From an uncultured bacterium (GTDB lineage: Bacteria; Bacillota; Clostridia; Lachnospirales; Lachnospiraceae): 64,000 nt of DNA. This document shows, piece after piece, positions 42,015 through 50,511 of this stretch (position 1 is its first letter; each line of letters opens with the position of its first letter). The stretch spans positions 62,001-126,000 of the forward strand of contig CAJMPJ010000002.1 of NCBI GenBank assembly GCA_905215155.1. Direction: 5' to 3'. The notes under the pieces are model-generated. The model was given only the letters and a program-made list of their open reading frames with translations, was not told the DNA's origin and searched no databases. The position numbers and the translations under genes were made by a program.

Positions 42015-43016
42015 TTACATGGAAAGCACCTGATTCCATTTCTCTTCAATTACAGGGATTCCATTCTCTTTATAGTCCTTCATATTTTTAAGCTCAAGCT
42101 CTCCAGGATAATACACTTCCCCGCCTTCCTTTACAGGAATCGAGGATTTAACATCTTTTACAATATCATCGACAATCTGATCCGTAAGCTCTACAGAATT
42201 CATCTTAGTCGGATCAATGGCAATCATAATTTGGGTTAATCCCACTTCGTCACCAAATGTACCGATGGTATTTACTGAATTTCCATTAGAAAGAACGGTT
42301 GCAATCAAATCCAGGGCAATGGAGATTCCGCTTCCCTTCCAGTATCCCATAGGCAGAACCCTCTGAGTCTCTTCGATTTTAGCCGGGTCAGTCGTTAAAT
42401 TTCCTTCTGAATCGTAGCCGCCCGGAACCGGAAGCTCGATGCCCTTTAACCGGCAGTCCTCCAGTTTCCCATAGGAAAACTGTGACACGGCACAGTCAAT
42501 CACTACATGCTCCCCATTGCTTCTGGGAATGGCCATTATAAACGGGTTGTTTCCAATCTTCCGATCCAAACCGCCCCATGCCGGCATATTGGGACAGGTG
42601 TTGGACCAGCATATGCCGATACAGCCCTGATCCGCTGCCTGCCAGCCGTAGCTCCCCCCTCGCATCCAGTGATTGTTATTTCCCAGTGCCACCAGTCCTA
42701 TGCCGAACTCTTTGGCCAGCTCCACGGCACGGTCCATTGCCTTCTTTGCATTCAGTGGTCCGAATCCTCTGTTTCCATTCCATCGTTCAAATGCTCCCAT
42801 CCGGTTTTCACATTCGGCAGAGACAGAAGGATCAATGGAGCCTTTCTGTAAATATTCAATGACCCTGGGGAAACGGTTCAGACCGTGGGAAAAAACACCT
42901 GCCATAGAATTCTGGGCAAAAATCTCCGCCGCTGCCTGGGCATCCTGTTCACCAAAACCATTTTTAAACAGCACTCTCTTAAATTCCTTTACCATTTCTT
43001 CATATTTTACTTTCAA
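42015..43016 (-). CDS. dlgD: 2,3-diketo-L-gulonate reductase
   Basis: An NADH-dependent reductase of the Ldh_2/malate-lactate dehydrogenase family, converting 2,3-diketo-L-gulonate to 3-keto-L-gulonate in L-ascorbate/gulonate breakdown. From memory it shares long stretches with E. coli YiaK/DlgD: SHGLNRFPR, GIGLVALGNNNHWMRGGSYG, FSYGKLEDCRL and LPMGYWKGSG. I start at a TTG (43016), nine bases after AAAGGAG, for 333 residues, the length of YiaK; an in-frame ATG at 43046 lies upstream of that site. No transporter or kinase of the pathway is adjacent. Confidence 0.88.
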   Translation of the reverse strand: MKVKYEEMVKEFKRVLFKNGFGEQDAQAAAEIFAQNSMAGVFSHGLNRFPRVIEYLQKGSIDPSVSAECENRMGAFERWNGNRGFGPLNAKKAMDRAVELAKEFGIGLVALGNNNHWMRGGSYGWQAADQGCIGICWSNTCPNMPAWGGLDRKIGNNPFIMAIPRSNGEHVVIDCAVSQFSYGKLEDCRLKGIELPVPGGYDSEGNLTTDPAKIEETQRVLPMGYWKGSGISIALDLIATVLSNGNSVNTIGTFGDEVGLTQIMIAIDPTKMNSVELTDQIVDDIVKDVKSSIPVKEGGEVYYPGELELKNMKDYKENGIPVIEEKWNQVLSM

Positions 43017-43079
43017 CTCGATACACTCCTTTTCATATAAAATCAATTCCTGCTGCTTTTTACGTGTCCATGCACATTT

Positions 43080-43097
43080 ATTGCAACCGGTTGCAAT
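43080..43097. promoter_or_regulatory. LacI-type operator at the dlgD promoter
   Basis: The perfect 18-bp palindrome ATTGCAACCGGTTGCAAT, with the central CG of LacI-family sites, lies about ten bases downstream of the -10 box at 43108-43113. A bound repressor would block the start. Confidence 0.8.
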
Positions 43098-43107
43098 GCT
43101 TGTTTTT

Positions 43108-43136
43108 AGAATATCAGATTTTTATAGTTATGTCAA
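43108..43136 (-). promoter_or_regulatory. Promoter of dlgD
   Basis: TTGACA (43136-43131) and TATTCT (43113-43108) are 17 bases apart on the minus strand. The operator at 43080-43097 is immediately downstream. Confidence 0.8.
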
Positions 43137-43211
43137 ATATTATAATGTGATTATCGCAACATTTTTTAGATATAATAAACAAATACATAAAATTTTAATA
43201 TAAATTCTATA

Positions 43212-43225
43212 TGCAACCGTTTTCA
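43212..43225. promoter_or_regulatory. Second LacI-type operator or cre-like site
   Basis: TGCAACCGTTTTCA shares its left half with the palindrome at 43080-43097 and fits the catabolite-responsive-element pattern except at one position. It is about 75 bases upstream of the dlgD -35, where it could allow looping or CcpA control. Confidence 0.5.
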
Positions 43226-43354
43226 TTCGTTTATCTTTTTTTCTTTTATAATCATTGGCCTGCCATATTTGTCAAAGAATTATCTTATAACATGCAGACA
43301 GCATAAAATCTATATATACAAAGAAATTTCTGTGTTGATTTTATTCAGAAATCC

Positions 43355-43395
43355 AAAAAAGGGTTGTTCCTCCATCAAGATGGGGAACAACCCTT
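43355..43395 (-). terminator. Terminator of the cold shock gene
   Basis: AAGGGTTGTTCC (43359-43370) pairs perfectly with GGAACAACCCTT (43384-43395), with a further CCATC/GATGG inside. TTTTTTGG follows on the minus strand. Confidence 0.9.
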
Positions 43396-43423
43396 AAAGC
43401 TTAGTTTAATTAGAAGCTTTCAA

Positions 43424-43627
43424 TTAAGCCATGCAAACATTAACTGCCTGCAGACCACGGTTTCCTTCTGTTGTTTCATAAGTTACTTTCTGACCTTCTT
43501 CTAAAGTCTTGTAACCATCTGAAACAATACCGGAGAAATGTACGAAAACTTCCTCACCTGTAGCGTCATTCACGATGAAACCGTATCCCTTAGCACCATT
43601 AAACCATTTTACTGTACCGTTGTTCAT
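43424..43627 (-). CDS. Cold shock protein, CspA family
   Basis: A 67-residue OB-fold nucleic acid chaperone. It reads [20 protein letters not shown] with the RNP1 motif KGYGFI and RNP2 VFVHFS, and ends VNVCMA. It opens RNA structure in the cold and during growth. GGAGGT precedes the ATG. Its transcript starts about 136 bases upstream and includes a terminator-like hairpin. Confidence 0.95.
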   Translation of the reverse strand: MNNGTVKWFNGAKGYGFIVNDATGEEVFVHFSGIVSDGYKTLEEGQKVTYETTEGNRGLQAVNVCMA

Positions 43628-43685
43628 AACGTGTACCTCCTATAAAAAAAAAATTATTAATTGTTATATCGTCTGAAACAAAAAA

Positions 43686-43739
43686 TCACATATTTTTGTA
43701 AATCATCATCCGAAAATAATGACTTACAAAAATATGTGA
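43686..43739 (-). promoter_or_regulatory. Terminator-like hairpin in the csp leader
   Basis: TCACATATTTTTGTAA (43686-43701) is perfectly complementary to 43724-43739, a 16-bp stem followed by TTTTTTG on the minus strand. It lies inside the csp transcript if that begins at the promoter at 43770-43798, so it would act as an attenuator or temperature-sensing structure. It could instead be a back-up terminator for the ribosomal operon. Confidence 0.7.
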
Positions 43740-43769
43740 AATCATAACTCCATTCGATAATACATGTTC

Positions 43770-43798
43770 ATTCTAACCCGAATTTGCAAAAATGTCAA
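43770..43798 (-). promoter_or_regulatory. Promoter of the cold shock gene
   Basis: TTGACA (43798-43793) and TAGAAT (43775-43770) are 17 bases apart on the minus strand, between the rplL terminator and the leader hairpin. Confidence 0.75.
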
Positions 43799-43818
43799 GA
43801 CCATTTCTGCATTTTATC

Positions 43819-43855
43819 ATATGAAAAACAGAGTGTGACACTCTGTTTTTCATAT
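43819..43855 (-). terminator. Terminator of the rplJ-rplL operon
   Basis: A nearly perfect palindrome: ATATGAAAAACAGAGTGT (43819-43836) and its complement at 43838-43855. The T run lies inside the right arm. It is 14 bases beyond the rplL stop. Confidence 0.85.
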
Positions 43856-43868
43856 AGTGGAAACGCAA

Positions 43869-44240
43869 TTACTTTAAAGTAACTTTTGCGCCTTCTGCTT
43901 CTAAAGAAGTCTTGATCTGCTCTGCTTCTTCCTTAGATGCGCCAGCCTTTAATACCTTAGGAGCACCGTCAACTACGTCTTTTGCTTCCTTTAAGCCTAA
44001 GCCAGTAGCTTCACGAACAACTTTGATAACTTTAACCTTGTTAGGACCAACTTCTGTTAATTCTACGTCGAATTCTGTCTTCTCTTCTGCTTCTGCTGCG
44101 CCGCCTGCTGCTGCAACTACTACGCCTGCTGCTGCAGATACACCGAATTCTTCCTCACATGCCTTTACTAATTCGTTTAATTCTAATACAGATAATTCTT
44201 TGATAGCTTCGATAAATTCAGCTGTTGTTAACTTTGCCAT
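43869..44240 (-). CDS. rplL: 50S ribosomal protein L7/L12
   Basis: The stalk protein that recruits translation factors. The 123-residue protein starts [20 protein letters not shown] behind GGAGGT; the open frame continues 19 codons upstream without support. The N-terminal dimerisation helix pair, an Ala/Gly-rich hinge ([15 protein letters not shown]) and the C-terminal domain with [20 protein letters not shown] are all present. Confidence 0.97.
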   Translation of the reverse strand: MAKLTTAEFIEAIKELSVLELNELVKACEEEFGVSAAAGVVVAAAGGAAEAEEKTEFDVELTEVGPNKVKVIKVVREATGLGLKEAKDVVDGAPKVLKAGASKEEAEQIKTSLEAEGAKVTLK

Positions 44241-44362
44241 TATAATATACCTCCGTATTTGATATGTTTGTTTTCTTTTAATGGAAGTTCGATTCACCTT
44301 TGGCTCATCGAACGGCTATTTTTCTACATAAAACGGTGCTTTCGCTTGTTTTATAAAGAAAA

Positions 44363-44857
44363 TTATGCTTCTGCACTCTGTCCGTCTGCGATCTGCTTGA
44401 GAACACGAGCAAAGTTTGTGATAGGAGACTGAATGCTTCCAAGTAACTTTCCAAGAAGGATCTCTCTGGAAGGAATACCTGCGATCTTCTCCATACCTTT
44501 TGCATCATAATATACGCCTTCAACAACACCGCCCTTGATCTCTAATGCCGGAGCTGTCTTAGCGAACTCAGCAAGAATTCTTGCTGGAGCTGTTGCATCT
44601 GTCTTGGATACAGCGATTGCTGTAGGTCCTTCCAGATTCGGGCCCAGTGCTTCAAAAGCGGTTCCCTGAGCTGCAAAACGGATCATGGTGTTCTTATAAA
44701 CTTTGTAAGAAACACCAGCCTCTCTTAATTTCTTACGAAGCTCTGTATCCTGAGCAACGGTGATTCCACGATAGTCAACAACGACTGCGGTCTCAGCGCC
44801 GTCCAGTAATTCTTTGATCTCGCTTACGATCGGCTGTTTTAATTCAACTTTTGCCAT
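44363..44857 (-). CDS. rplJ: 50S ribosomal protein L10
   Basis: 164 residues. Anchors the L7/L12 dimers on the ribosome through its C-terminal helix. Family motifs include VVVDYRGITVAQDTELRKKL, VYKNTMIRFA and the LEGPTAIAVS stretch. AGGAGGT precedes the ATG. The gene follows a long leader with an attenuator hairpin and is followed by rplL. Confidence 0.97.
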   Translation of the reverse strand: MAKVELKQPIVSEIKELLDGAETAVVVDYRGITVAQDTELRKKLREAGVSYKVYKNTMIRFAAQGTAFEALGPNLEGPTAIAVSKTDATAPARILAEFAKTAPALEIKGGVVEGVYYDAKGMEKIAGIPSREILLGKLLGSIQSPITNFARVLKQIADGQSAEA

Positions 44858-44925
44858 TATGGTTTACCTCCTGTTTAGTCTAAGCCATACGGTTGTCCGC
44901 ATGACCCGCTCGTATAAACCGCAAA

Positions 44926-45052
44926 GAAAAACCTCTCCGCCATAAGGACAGAGAGGTCTACAATTCATTTACATAAAATGATTCTTGTATGTTCCTCGGC
45001 AGGCGTTTACACCTTATGCCTTGCGGCACCTGCTGTCTTCGGCAGTCAATAC
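44926..45052 (-). ncRNA. L10 leader RNA with attenuator
   Basis: The transcript from the promoter at 45059-45087 has about 195 untranslated bases before rplJ. They contain a GCCGAAG-rich stem region (TGCCGAAGACAGC, GGTGCCGCAAGGCA) as in Firmicute L10 leaders, then ACCTCTC/GAGAGGT (44930-44957) followed by TTTTTC. L10(L12)4 binding to such leaders feeds back on the operon. Assignment to the Rfam L10 leader is by position and features, not alignment. Confidence 0.75.
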
Positions 45053-45058
45053 TAAGTT

Positions 45059-45087
45059 AGTATAACATTATTTATATTTGATGTCAA
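45059..45087 (-). promoter_or_regulatory. Promoter of rplJ-rplL
   Basis: TTGACA (45087-45082) and TATACT (45064-45059) are 17 bases apart on the minus strand, directly after rplA. Confidence 0.8.
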
Positions 45088-45100
45088 CCACAAAGCAAAA

Positions 45101-45796
45101 TTAGTTCATTAACTTTGCTACATTGAGCTTTACACCAGGTCCCATTGTGGAAGCCAGGGTTACACTCTTTAAATAAGCACCTTTAAGTGTACTTGGTTTT
45201 GCTTTAACGATTGCATCAACAAGCGTCTGGAAGTTGTCCGCTAACTGCTCTTCTGTGAAAGAAGCTTTTCCAACTGGCACGTGGATAATATTTGTTTTAT
45301 CAAGTCTGTACTCAACCTTACCAGCTTTGATATCGTTGATTGCCTTGGCTACATCCATAGTAACAGTACCAGCTTTTGGGTTTGGCATTAAGCCCTTCGG
45401 TCCCAGGACACGGCCTAAACGACCAACAACACCCATCATGTCTGGAGTCGCAACAACTACATCAAAATCCAACCAGCCTTCGTTCTGAATCTTAGGAATC
45501 AAATCCTCAGCTCCGACAAAGTCTGCGCCTGCAGCTAAAGCTTCGTCAGCTTTAGGTCCCTTAGCGAAAACTAAGATGCGAACAGTTTTACCTGTACCGT
45601 GTGGAAGTACAACGGCACCACGGATCTGCTGGTCTGCGTGACGTCCGTCACAACCGGTTCTGATATGAGCTTCAATGGTTTCATCAAATTTAGCACTTGC
45701 ATTCTTCTTAACTAAAGAGATTGCGATCGGTGCATCGTAGAGAACAGTACGATCTACTGTCTTAGCTGCCTCTGCGTATCTTTTTCCTCTTTTCAT
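45101..45796 (-). CDS. rplA: 50S ribosomal protein L1
   Basis: 231 residues starting [20 protein letters not shown] at 45796 behind AGGAGG; the 15 codons upstream in frame are not used. L1 binds the mobile stalk of 23S rRNA and in many bacteria represses its own operon by binding its mRNA. Family motifs: [30 protein letters not shown] and the C-terminal [19 protein letters not shown] hairpin element identical in kind to one before rplK lies just upstream of the ribosome binding site. Confidence 0.97.
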   Translation of the reverse strand: MKRGKRYAEAAKTVDRTVLYDAPIAISLVKKNASAKFDETIEAHIRTGCDGRHADQQIRGAVVLPHGTGKTVRILVFAKGPKADEALAAGADFVGAEDLIPKIQNEGWLDFDVVVATPDMMGVVGRLGRVLGPKGLMPNPKAGTVTMDVAKAINDIKAGKVEYRLDKTNIIHVPVGKASFTEEQLADNFQTLVDAIVKAKPSTLKGAYLKSVTLASTMGPGVKLNVAKLMN

Positions 45797-45812
45797 TCTA
45801 AATAACCTCCTA

Positions 45813-45842
45813 GTGGTATTGTCGGGGATTTTCCCTCCCACG
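45813..45842 (-). promoter_or_regulatory. Leader element before rplA, candidate L1 binding site
   Basis: 30 bases that on the minus strand begin CGTGGGAGGGAAAATCCCC and end ACCAC, able to fold GTGG/CCAC outside GGGA/TCCC. The same element, one base shorter, is at 46418-46446 before rplK. Confidence 0.65.
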
Positions 45843-45969
45843 TTTTTAAAACTTCGCCGACTGCAATAAAGGCAGTTCGACTCTCCAGGGGACAGGCCGA
45901 ACCGCTAATTTTCTAAGCGCCCTTTAAGGCAAAACTCAGTCAGCATTGCGCTTGACTTTGCCAAGAAAA

Positions 45970-46395
45970 TTATTCCTCAACGGTGATACCCATACTTCTA
46001 GCGGTACCAGCGATCATGCTCATAGCTGTCTCAACAGATGCAGCGTTTAAATCTGGCATCTTAAGTTCAGCAATCTTCTGTAATTCGGCTTTGGAAATTG
46101 TAGCTACTTTTGTCTTATTCGGAGTTGCAGATCCGGATTTAAGCTTGCAAGCTTTCTTTAACAATACAGCAGCTGGCGGAGTCTTGGTTATGAAGCTGAA
46201 GCTTCTATCAGCATAAACAGTAATAACAACCGGAATGATTAAATCACCCTGGTCAGCTGTTCTTGCGTTGAATTCCTTTGTAAACTGTACGATGTTTACA
46301 CCATGCTGTCCAAGAGCCGGACCTACAGGAGGAGCTGGTGTAGCCTTCCCTGCTGGAATCTGCAATTTGATATATCCTGTTACTTTCTTTGCCAT
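45970..46395 (-). CDS. rplK: 50S ribosomal protein L11
   Basis: 141 residues, the usual length. Binds the GTPase centre of 23S rRNA. The N-terminus [20 protein letters not shown] and the C-terminal [17 protein letters not shown] and [11 protein letters not shown] are classical. AGGAGGTG precedes the ATG. It lies between nusG and rplA, with 173 bases to rplA that hold no gene. Confidence 0.97.
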   Translation of the reverse strand: MAKKVTGYIKLQIPAGKATPAPPVGPALGQHGVNIVQFTKEFNARTADQGDLIIPVVITVYADRSFSFITKTPPAAVLLKKACKLKSGSATPNKTKVATISKAELQKIAELKMPDLNAASVETAMSMIAGTARSMGITVEE

Positions 46396-46417
46396 AATTA
46401 GGCACCTCCTAAATAAT

Positions 46418-46446
46418 GTGGTATTGTCGGGGATTTCCCTCCCACG
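46418..46446 (-). promoter_or_regulatory. Leader element before rplK, candidate L1 binding site
   Basis: 29 bases matching the element at 45813-45842 at all but one position (one A fewer in the inner loop). It folds the same way and lies just upstream of the rplK ribosome binding site. Confidence 0.65.
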
Positions 46447-46479
46447 AGCCTATACACCCGTATAAGCCGCTTTCACTTG

Positions 46480-46995
46480 TTACATCTTCTTTATCTCGCT
46501 GAAGTTTAATTCTACCGGAGTCTCCCGGCCGAACATCTCAACGTTAATGGTGATGGTCTTCTTACCTTCGTTGATGGACTTGATGGCACCAACGGTATCC
46601 TTCCATGCACCGGAAGTTACCACAACGGTATCTCCCTCTTCAAAGCCAACAATGACTTCTTCGTTCTTGAACCCAAGTTTCTCCATCTCTTCTTCTGTCA
46701 GAGGAACCGGTTTTGATCCAGGACCTACAAAGCCTGTCACTCCTCGGGTATTCCGTACCACATACCATGTGTCATCATTCATGACCATGTGAATCAGTAC
46801 GTAGCCGGGAAACATCTTTTTATCGGCCTTTTTTTCAACGCCATTCTTAATTTCAATGACAGCTTCAAGCGGAACCGATACTTCCAGGATCTGATCCTGC
46901 AAGTTTCTGTTTTCGATTGTTTTCTCAATATCGACTTTTACTTTGTTCTCATAACCTGAATAGGTATGGACTACATACCAATGTGCTTCTGACAT
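46480..46995 (-). CDS. nusG: Transcription termination/antitermination protein NusG
   Basis: 171 residues beginning EAHWYVVHTYSGYENKVK after the initiator region. The NGN domain includes KMFPGYVLIHMVMNDDTWYV and the C-terminal KOW domain GDTVVVTSGAWKDTVG. Links RNA polymerase to Rho or the ribosome. It lies 23 bases behind secE. Confidence 0.97.
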   Translation of the reverse strand: MSEAHWYVVHTYSGYENKVKVDIEKTIENRNLQDQILEVSVPLEAVIEIKNGVEKKADKKMFPGYVLIHMVMNDDTWYVVRNTRGVTGFVGPGSKPVPLTEEEMEKLGFKNEEVIVGFEEGDTVVVTSGAWKDTVGAIKSINEGKKTITINVEMFGRETPVELNFSEIKKM

Positions 46996-47018
46996 AAACT
47001 CACCTTAACCCTTACGAA

Positions 47019-47222
47019 TTATAAGATAAAACTGAGACCAAACTTGATGATCAGATCCATAATCGCAATAATCAGTCCTAAAGCAATCGATGCTGATACA
47101 ACAGCGATCGTCTGTTTCGTTACGGTATCTTTGTCAGGCCAAACGATTTTATAAAACTCAGCTTTCAGCCCTTTAAAAAAGCTATGCTTCTGAGTACCCT
47201 CGTTGTTCACTGTATCTCCCAT
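47019..47222 (-). CDS. secE: Preprotein translocase subunit SecE
   Basis: 67 residues with a single membrane helix at the C-terminus (VVSASIALGLIIAIMDLIIKFG) preceded by the conserved FYKIVWPDKDTVTKQT. Stabilises SecY in the translocon. It sits between rpmG and nusG as in most bacteria. Confidence 0.96.
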   Translation of the reverse strand: MGDTVNNEGTQKHSFFKGLKAEFYKIVWPDKDTVTKQTIAVVSASIALGLIIAIMDLIIKFGLSFIL

Positions 47223-47246
47223 AATTTCACATCCTTTACAAGCTGA

Positions 47247-47396
47247 TTACTTCGTTTCCTTGTGCATTGTATGGCTCTTACAGAATTTACAGTATTTCTT
47301 GGTTTCCATTCTGTCCGGATGAGTCTTCTTATCCTTGGTCATGTTGTAGTTACGCTGTTTGCATTCAGTACATGCCAGTGTGATTTTTGTGCGCAC
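47247..47396 (-). CDS. rpmG: 50S ribosomal protein L33
   Basis: A 49-residue protein, [20 protein letters not shown] and onward, starting at a GTG (47396) behind GGAGGTGG. The two CxxC pairs (CTEC and CKFC) show the zinc-binding form. It is first in the rpmG-secE-nusG unit and follows a strong promoter. Confidence 0.95.
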   Translation of the reverse strand: MRTKITLACTECKQRNYNMTKDKKTHPDRMETKKYCKFCKSHTMHKETK

Positions 47397-47502
47397 GACT
47401 TCCACCTCCACTTAAATTTTCGTTGTTGTGTTTCAGTCCTTTTTCCGCTGTAAACATTTTTGAGCATAAAAAAAAGACCTAAGCTCTTCCATTCGCCCAA
47501 TT

Positions 47503-47531
47503 ACTATAACATACGGGGCAGGATTCGTCAA
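47503..47531 (-). promoter_or_regulatory. Promoter of rpmG-secE-nusG
   Basis: TTGACG (47531-47526) and TATAGT (47508-47503) are 17 bases apart on the minus strand. Confidence 0.75.
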
Positions 47532-47577
47532 TCTTTTTTTAGAAAAACCTATGAAATTGTGACGTTCTGACATTATA

Positions 47578-47617
47578 ACACGGGAAACTATAAAAAGCAA
47601 GCAAAAGTTTCCCGTGT
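47578..47617. terminator. Inverted repeat after rfbD
   Basis: ACACGGGAAACT (47578-47589) is perfectly complementary to AGTTTCCCGTGT (47606-47617). It is seven bases beyond the rfbD stop. On the minus strand no U tract follows; on the plus strand ATCTTTTT does. It probably ends rfbD, but the direction is not certain. Confidence 0.55.
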
Positions 47618-47623
47618 ATCTTT

Positions 47624-48469
47624 TTAGTACTCGATCTTTGTCAGATATCTCGCAAGTGCATCCTGCCAGGAGGGCAGGCGCAGGAAGCCGTTCTCGTCCA
47701 GCTTATCTTTGCTCATACGGCTGTTCATGGGCCGTTTTGCCTTGACAGGGAACTGATCGGAGCTTACAGGTTCCACCGTAACATTCATTCCTGCCTGCTT
47801 AAAGATTTCGCAGGCAAATTCATACCAGCTGCACAATCCCTCGTTGGTGGCATGGTAGCGGCCGTATTTTTCAGTTTCGATCATATCCACAAGCAGACGT
47901 GCAAGATCATAGGTATAGGTAGGAGAACCGATCTGATCGGCAACTACCGTCAGCTTATCGCGGGTCTTTCCAAGATTCAGCATGGTTTTGATAAAGTTTT
48001 TTCCGTTTACACCGAATACCCAGGCAATGCGCACGGTAAAATACTTGTCAAGGGTTTCTTCGATTGCCAGTTCTCCCTCGTATTTGGTCTGACCGTATAC
48101 ATTCAGCGGTTCTCTTTTATCATCCGGCTCCCAGGGTCTTGTTCCCTGACCGTTAAATACATAATCGGTGCTGATGTACATCATCTTGATATCCAGCTCC
48201 CGGCATACCTTTGCAATAGCTCTTGTGCCTGCTGCATTGACCTTGCGGCAGAGTTCTTCATTGTCTTCTGCCGCATCAACAGCTGTATAGGCTGCACAGT
48301 GAATCACTGCATCAGGAGCAGCTGCTTTGATCACACGGTTTACACTTTCCGCATCCGTGATGTCCATTTCTTCAATGTCCACACCAACGGCTTCATGTCC
48401 CCGCTTCTTCAGTTCGTTCATTACATCGAATCCAAGCTGGCCTTTTACGCCAGTAACAAATACTTTCAT
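47624..48469 (-). CDS. rfbD: dTDP-4-dehydrorhamnose reductase
   Basis: Last step of dTDP-L-rhamnose synthesis: NAD(P)H reduction of dTDP-4-keto-L-rhamnose. 281 residues of the short-chain dehydrogenase fold, with the start MKVFVTGVKGQLGFDVMNEL, the active site set ISTDYVFNG and VYGQTKYEGE (Tyr and Lys), and the family ending RMSKDKLDENGF. It is third in the rfbA-rfbB-rfbD cluster, 24 bases behind rfbB. The product feeds rhamnose into wall polysaccharides. Confidence 0.95.
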   Translation of the reverse strand: MKVFVTGVKGQLGFDVMNELKKRGHEAVGVDIEEMDITDAESVNRVIKAAAPDAVIHCAAYTAVDAAEDNEELCRKVNAAGTRAIAKVCRELDIKMMYISTDYVFNGQGTRPWEPDDKREPLNVYGQTKYEGELAIEETLDKYFTVRIAWVFGVNGKNFIKTMLNLGKTRDKLTVVADQIGSPTYTYDLARLLVDMIETEKYGRYHATNEGLCSWYEFACEIFKQAGMNVTVEPVSSDQFPVKAKRPMNSRMSKDKLDENGFLRLPSWQDALARYLTKIEY

Positions 48470-48493
48470 AACTGCCTCACTTTACAGATGGAT

Positions 48494-49516
48494 TTATAAG
48501 CGTTTTCCGTACATTTTGTCAAAATAGTCCTGATATTCTCCGTTTATAATATGTTTCCACCAGTCCTCGTTGTCCAGATACCACTGAATGGTCTGACGGA
48601 TTCCGGTATCAAAGTTATATTTGGGCTTCCAGCCAAGTTCGTTCTCCAGTTTTGCCGGATCAATGGCATAACGTCTGTCGTGACCCGGACGGTCTGTCAC
48701 GAATTTGATTAAACTTTCCGGTTTATCCAGTGCTTTTAAGATAGTCTTAACAACTTCCAAGTTGGTGCGCTCGTTGTGTCCGCCTACGTTATAGACTTCT
48801 CCAACCTTTCCTTTGTGAAGGATCAAATCAATGGCCTCACAGTGATCGGAAACATGAAGCCAGTCTCTTACATTCTCTCCTGTTCCGTATACCGGTAATT
48901 CCTCGTCTGCCAGCGCGCGGCTGATCATCAGGGGGATCAGTTTCTCCGGAAAATGATAAGGTCCATAGTTATTGGAACATCTGGAAATGGTCACAGGAAG
49001 GCCGTAAGTCCTCTGGTAAGCCAGAACAAAAAGGTCTGCGCTTGCCTTAGATGAGGAATAGGGGCTTGACGTGTGGAGAGGGGTCTCTTCGGTAAAGAAT
49101 AAGTCGGGGCGGTCCAAGGGCAGGTCCCCGTATACTTCATCGGTAGAAACCTGATGATACCGCTTAATGCCATAGGTACGGCAGGCGTCAAGCAGGGTGG
49201 TGGTTCCCATGACATTGGTTCTTACAAAGGATTCCGGGTCAGTGATGGAACGGTCTACATGGCTCTCCGCCGCAAAGTTCACCACCATATCCGGCTTTTC
49301 CTGTTCAAATAAATCAAAAATAAAGGTTCTGTCTGCAATGTCGCCCTTTATAAATTTGTAGTTTGGTTTATCCTCCACAGGTTTTAATGTCTCCAGGTTT
49401 CCTGCATAAGTCAAAAGATCCAGGTTGATGATCTGATACTCCCGGTATTTATTTACCATATGGTGTACAAAATTTCCGCCGATGAATCCGGCTCCTCCGG
49501 TAACAATAATTTTCAT
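48494..49516 (-). CDS. rfbB: dTDP-glucose 4,6-dehydratase
   Basis: 340 residues. Converts dTDP-glucose to dTDP-4-keto-6-deoxyglucose with bound NAD. The Rossmann motif is VTGGAGFIGGNF (near residue 5), the catalytic motifs are STDEVYGDL and YSSSKASADLF, and ERTNLEVVKTIL follows. AGGAGGAAG precedes the ATG. Confidence 0.96.
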   Translation of the reverse strand: MKIIVTGGAGFIGGNFVHHMVNKYREYQIINLDLLTYAGNLETLKPVEDKPNYKFIKGDIADRTFIFDLFEQEKPDMVVNFAAESHVDRSITDPESFVRTNVMGTTTLLDACRTYGIKRYHQVSTDEVYGDLPLDRPDLFFTEETPLHTSSPYSSSKASADLFVLAYQRTYGLPVTISRCSNNYGPYHFPEKLIPLMISRALADEELPVYGTGENVRDWLHVSDHCEAIDLILHKGKVGEVYNVGGHNERTNLEVVKTILKALDKPESLIKFVTDRPGHDRRYAIDPAKLENELGWKPKYNFDTGIRQTIQWYLDNEDWWKHIINGEYQDYFDKMYGKRL

Positions 49517-49539
49517 GGTTGTCTTCCTCCTGATATAAA

Positions 49540-50430
49540 TTAACCGTTCAGTTTATCAATGTATTTACCTGCAAGGACATCCATCAGATACTGTCCGTAC
49601 TGGTTCTTCTTTAAAGGCTCGATGCTCTTCATAAGCTGATCCTTTGTGATCCAGTGGTTTAAGTATGCGATCTCCTCCAGGCAGGCGATCTTTCTATGCT
49701 GATGTGTCTCCATGGTGCGGACAAAATTGGTGGCATCCACCAGAGACTCATGGGTTCCTGTATCAAGCCATGTAAAGCCCTGGCCCAAAAGTTCCACATC
49801 AAGCTTGCCTTTTTCTAAGTAAATGCGGTTTAAATCCGTAATCTCCAGTTCTCCTCTGGCCGACGGTTTTAAATTTTTCGCATATTCCACCACCTTGTTG
49901 TCATAAAAATAAAGACCTGTCACGCAGTAATTGCTCTTGGGATGCTGTGGTTTTTCTTCAATTGAAACCGCTTTGCCGTCAGAATCAAATTCCACGATGC
50001 CAAAACGTTCCGGGTCATCTACATAATAACCGAATACCGTAGCGCCGTCTTTTTTATTGGCTGCGTTTAACAGGCGGTTGTTCAGTCCATGGCCTGCAAA
50101 AATATTATCGCCAAGAATCATGGCAACGCTGTCGTCTCCGATGAATTCCGCTCCGATGATAAATGCCTGTGCCAAACCGTCCGGGGAAGGCTGAACCGCA
50201 TAGGATAGCTGGATTCCGAACTGGGAACCGTCCTTTAAAAGAGCTTCAAACCTTGGGGTATCATCTGGGGTGGAGATGATGAGGATATCCCGGATTCCGG
50301 CATTCATCAGCACGGACAGGGGGTAATAGATCATTGGCTTGTCATAAATCGGCAGTAACTGTTTGGAAGTTACCATGGTAAGCGGATAAAGTCTGGTGCC
50401 GGAGCCTCCGGCAAGAATAATTCCCTTCAT
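49540..50430 (-). CDS. rfbA: Glucose-1-phosphate thymidylyltransferase
   Basis: 296 residues. Makes dTDP-glucose from dTTP and glucose 1-phosphate. The nucleotide-binding start [20 protein letters not shown] and the [25 protein letters not shown] and [15 protein letters not shown] motifs are all present. It starts the A-B-D cluster; no promoter was confidently placed in the 81 bases upstream. Confidence 0.96.
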   Translation of the reverse strand: MKGIILAGGSGTRLYPLTMVTSKQLLPIYDKPMIYYPLSVLMNAGIRDILIISTPDDTPRFEALLKDGSQFGIQLSYAVQPSPDGLAQAFIIGAEFIGDDSVAMILGDNIFAGHGLNNRLLNAANKKDGATVFGYYVDDPERFGIVEFDSDGKAVSIEEKPQHPKSNYCVTGLYFYDNKVVEYAKNLKPSARGELEITDLNRIYLEKGKLDVELLGQGFTWLDTGTHESLVDATNFVRTMETHQHRKIACLEEIAYLNHWITKDQLMKSIEPLKKNQYGQYLMDVLAGKYIDKLNG

Positions 50431-50511
50431 TGTGTGATTCCTCCATATTAATTCATGATACCATCATACAGGGTGACGTAAGGTCACAGTCAAGTGTTTT
50501 TTCCATATTAT

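Noticed and set aside
45860..45900. tRNA-like T-arm sequence (GTTCGACTC) between rplK and rplA
   Set aside because: No acceptor, D or anticodon arms can be drawn around it; it is an ordinary intergenic hairpin.
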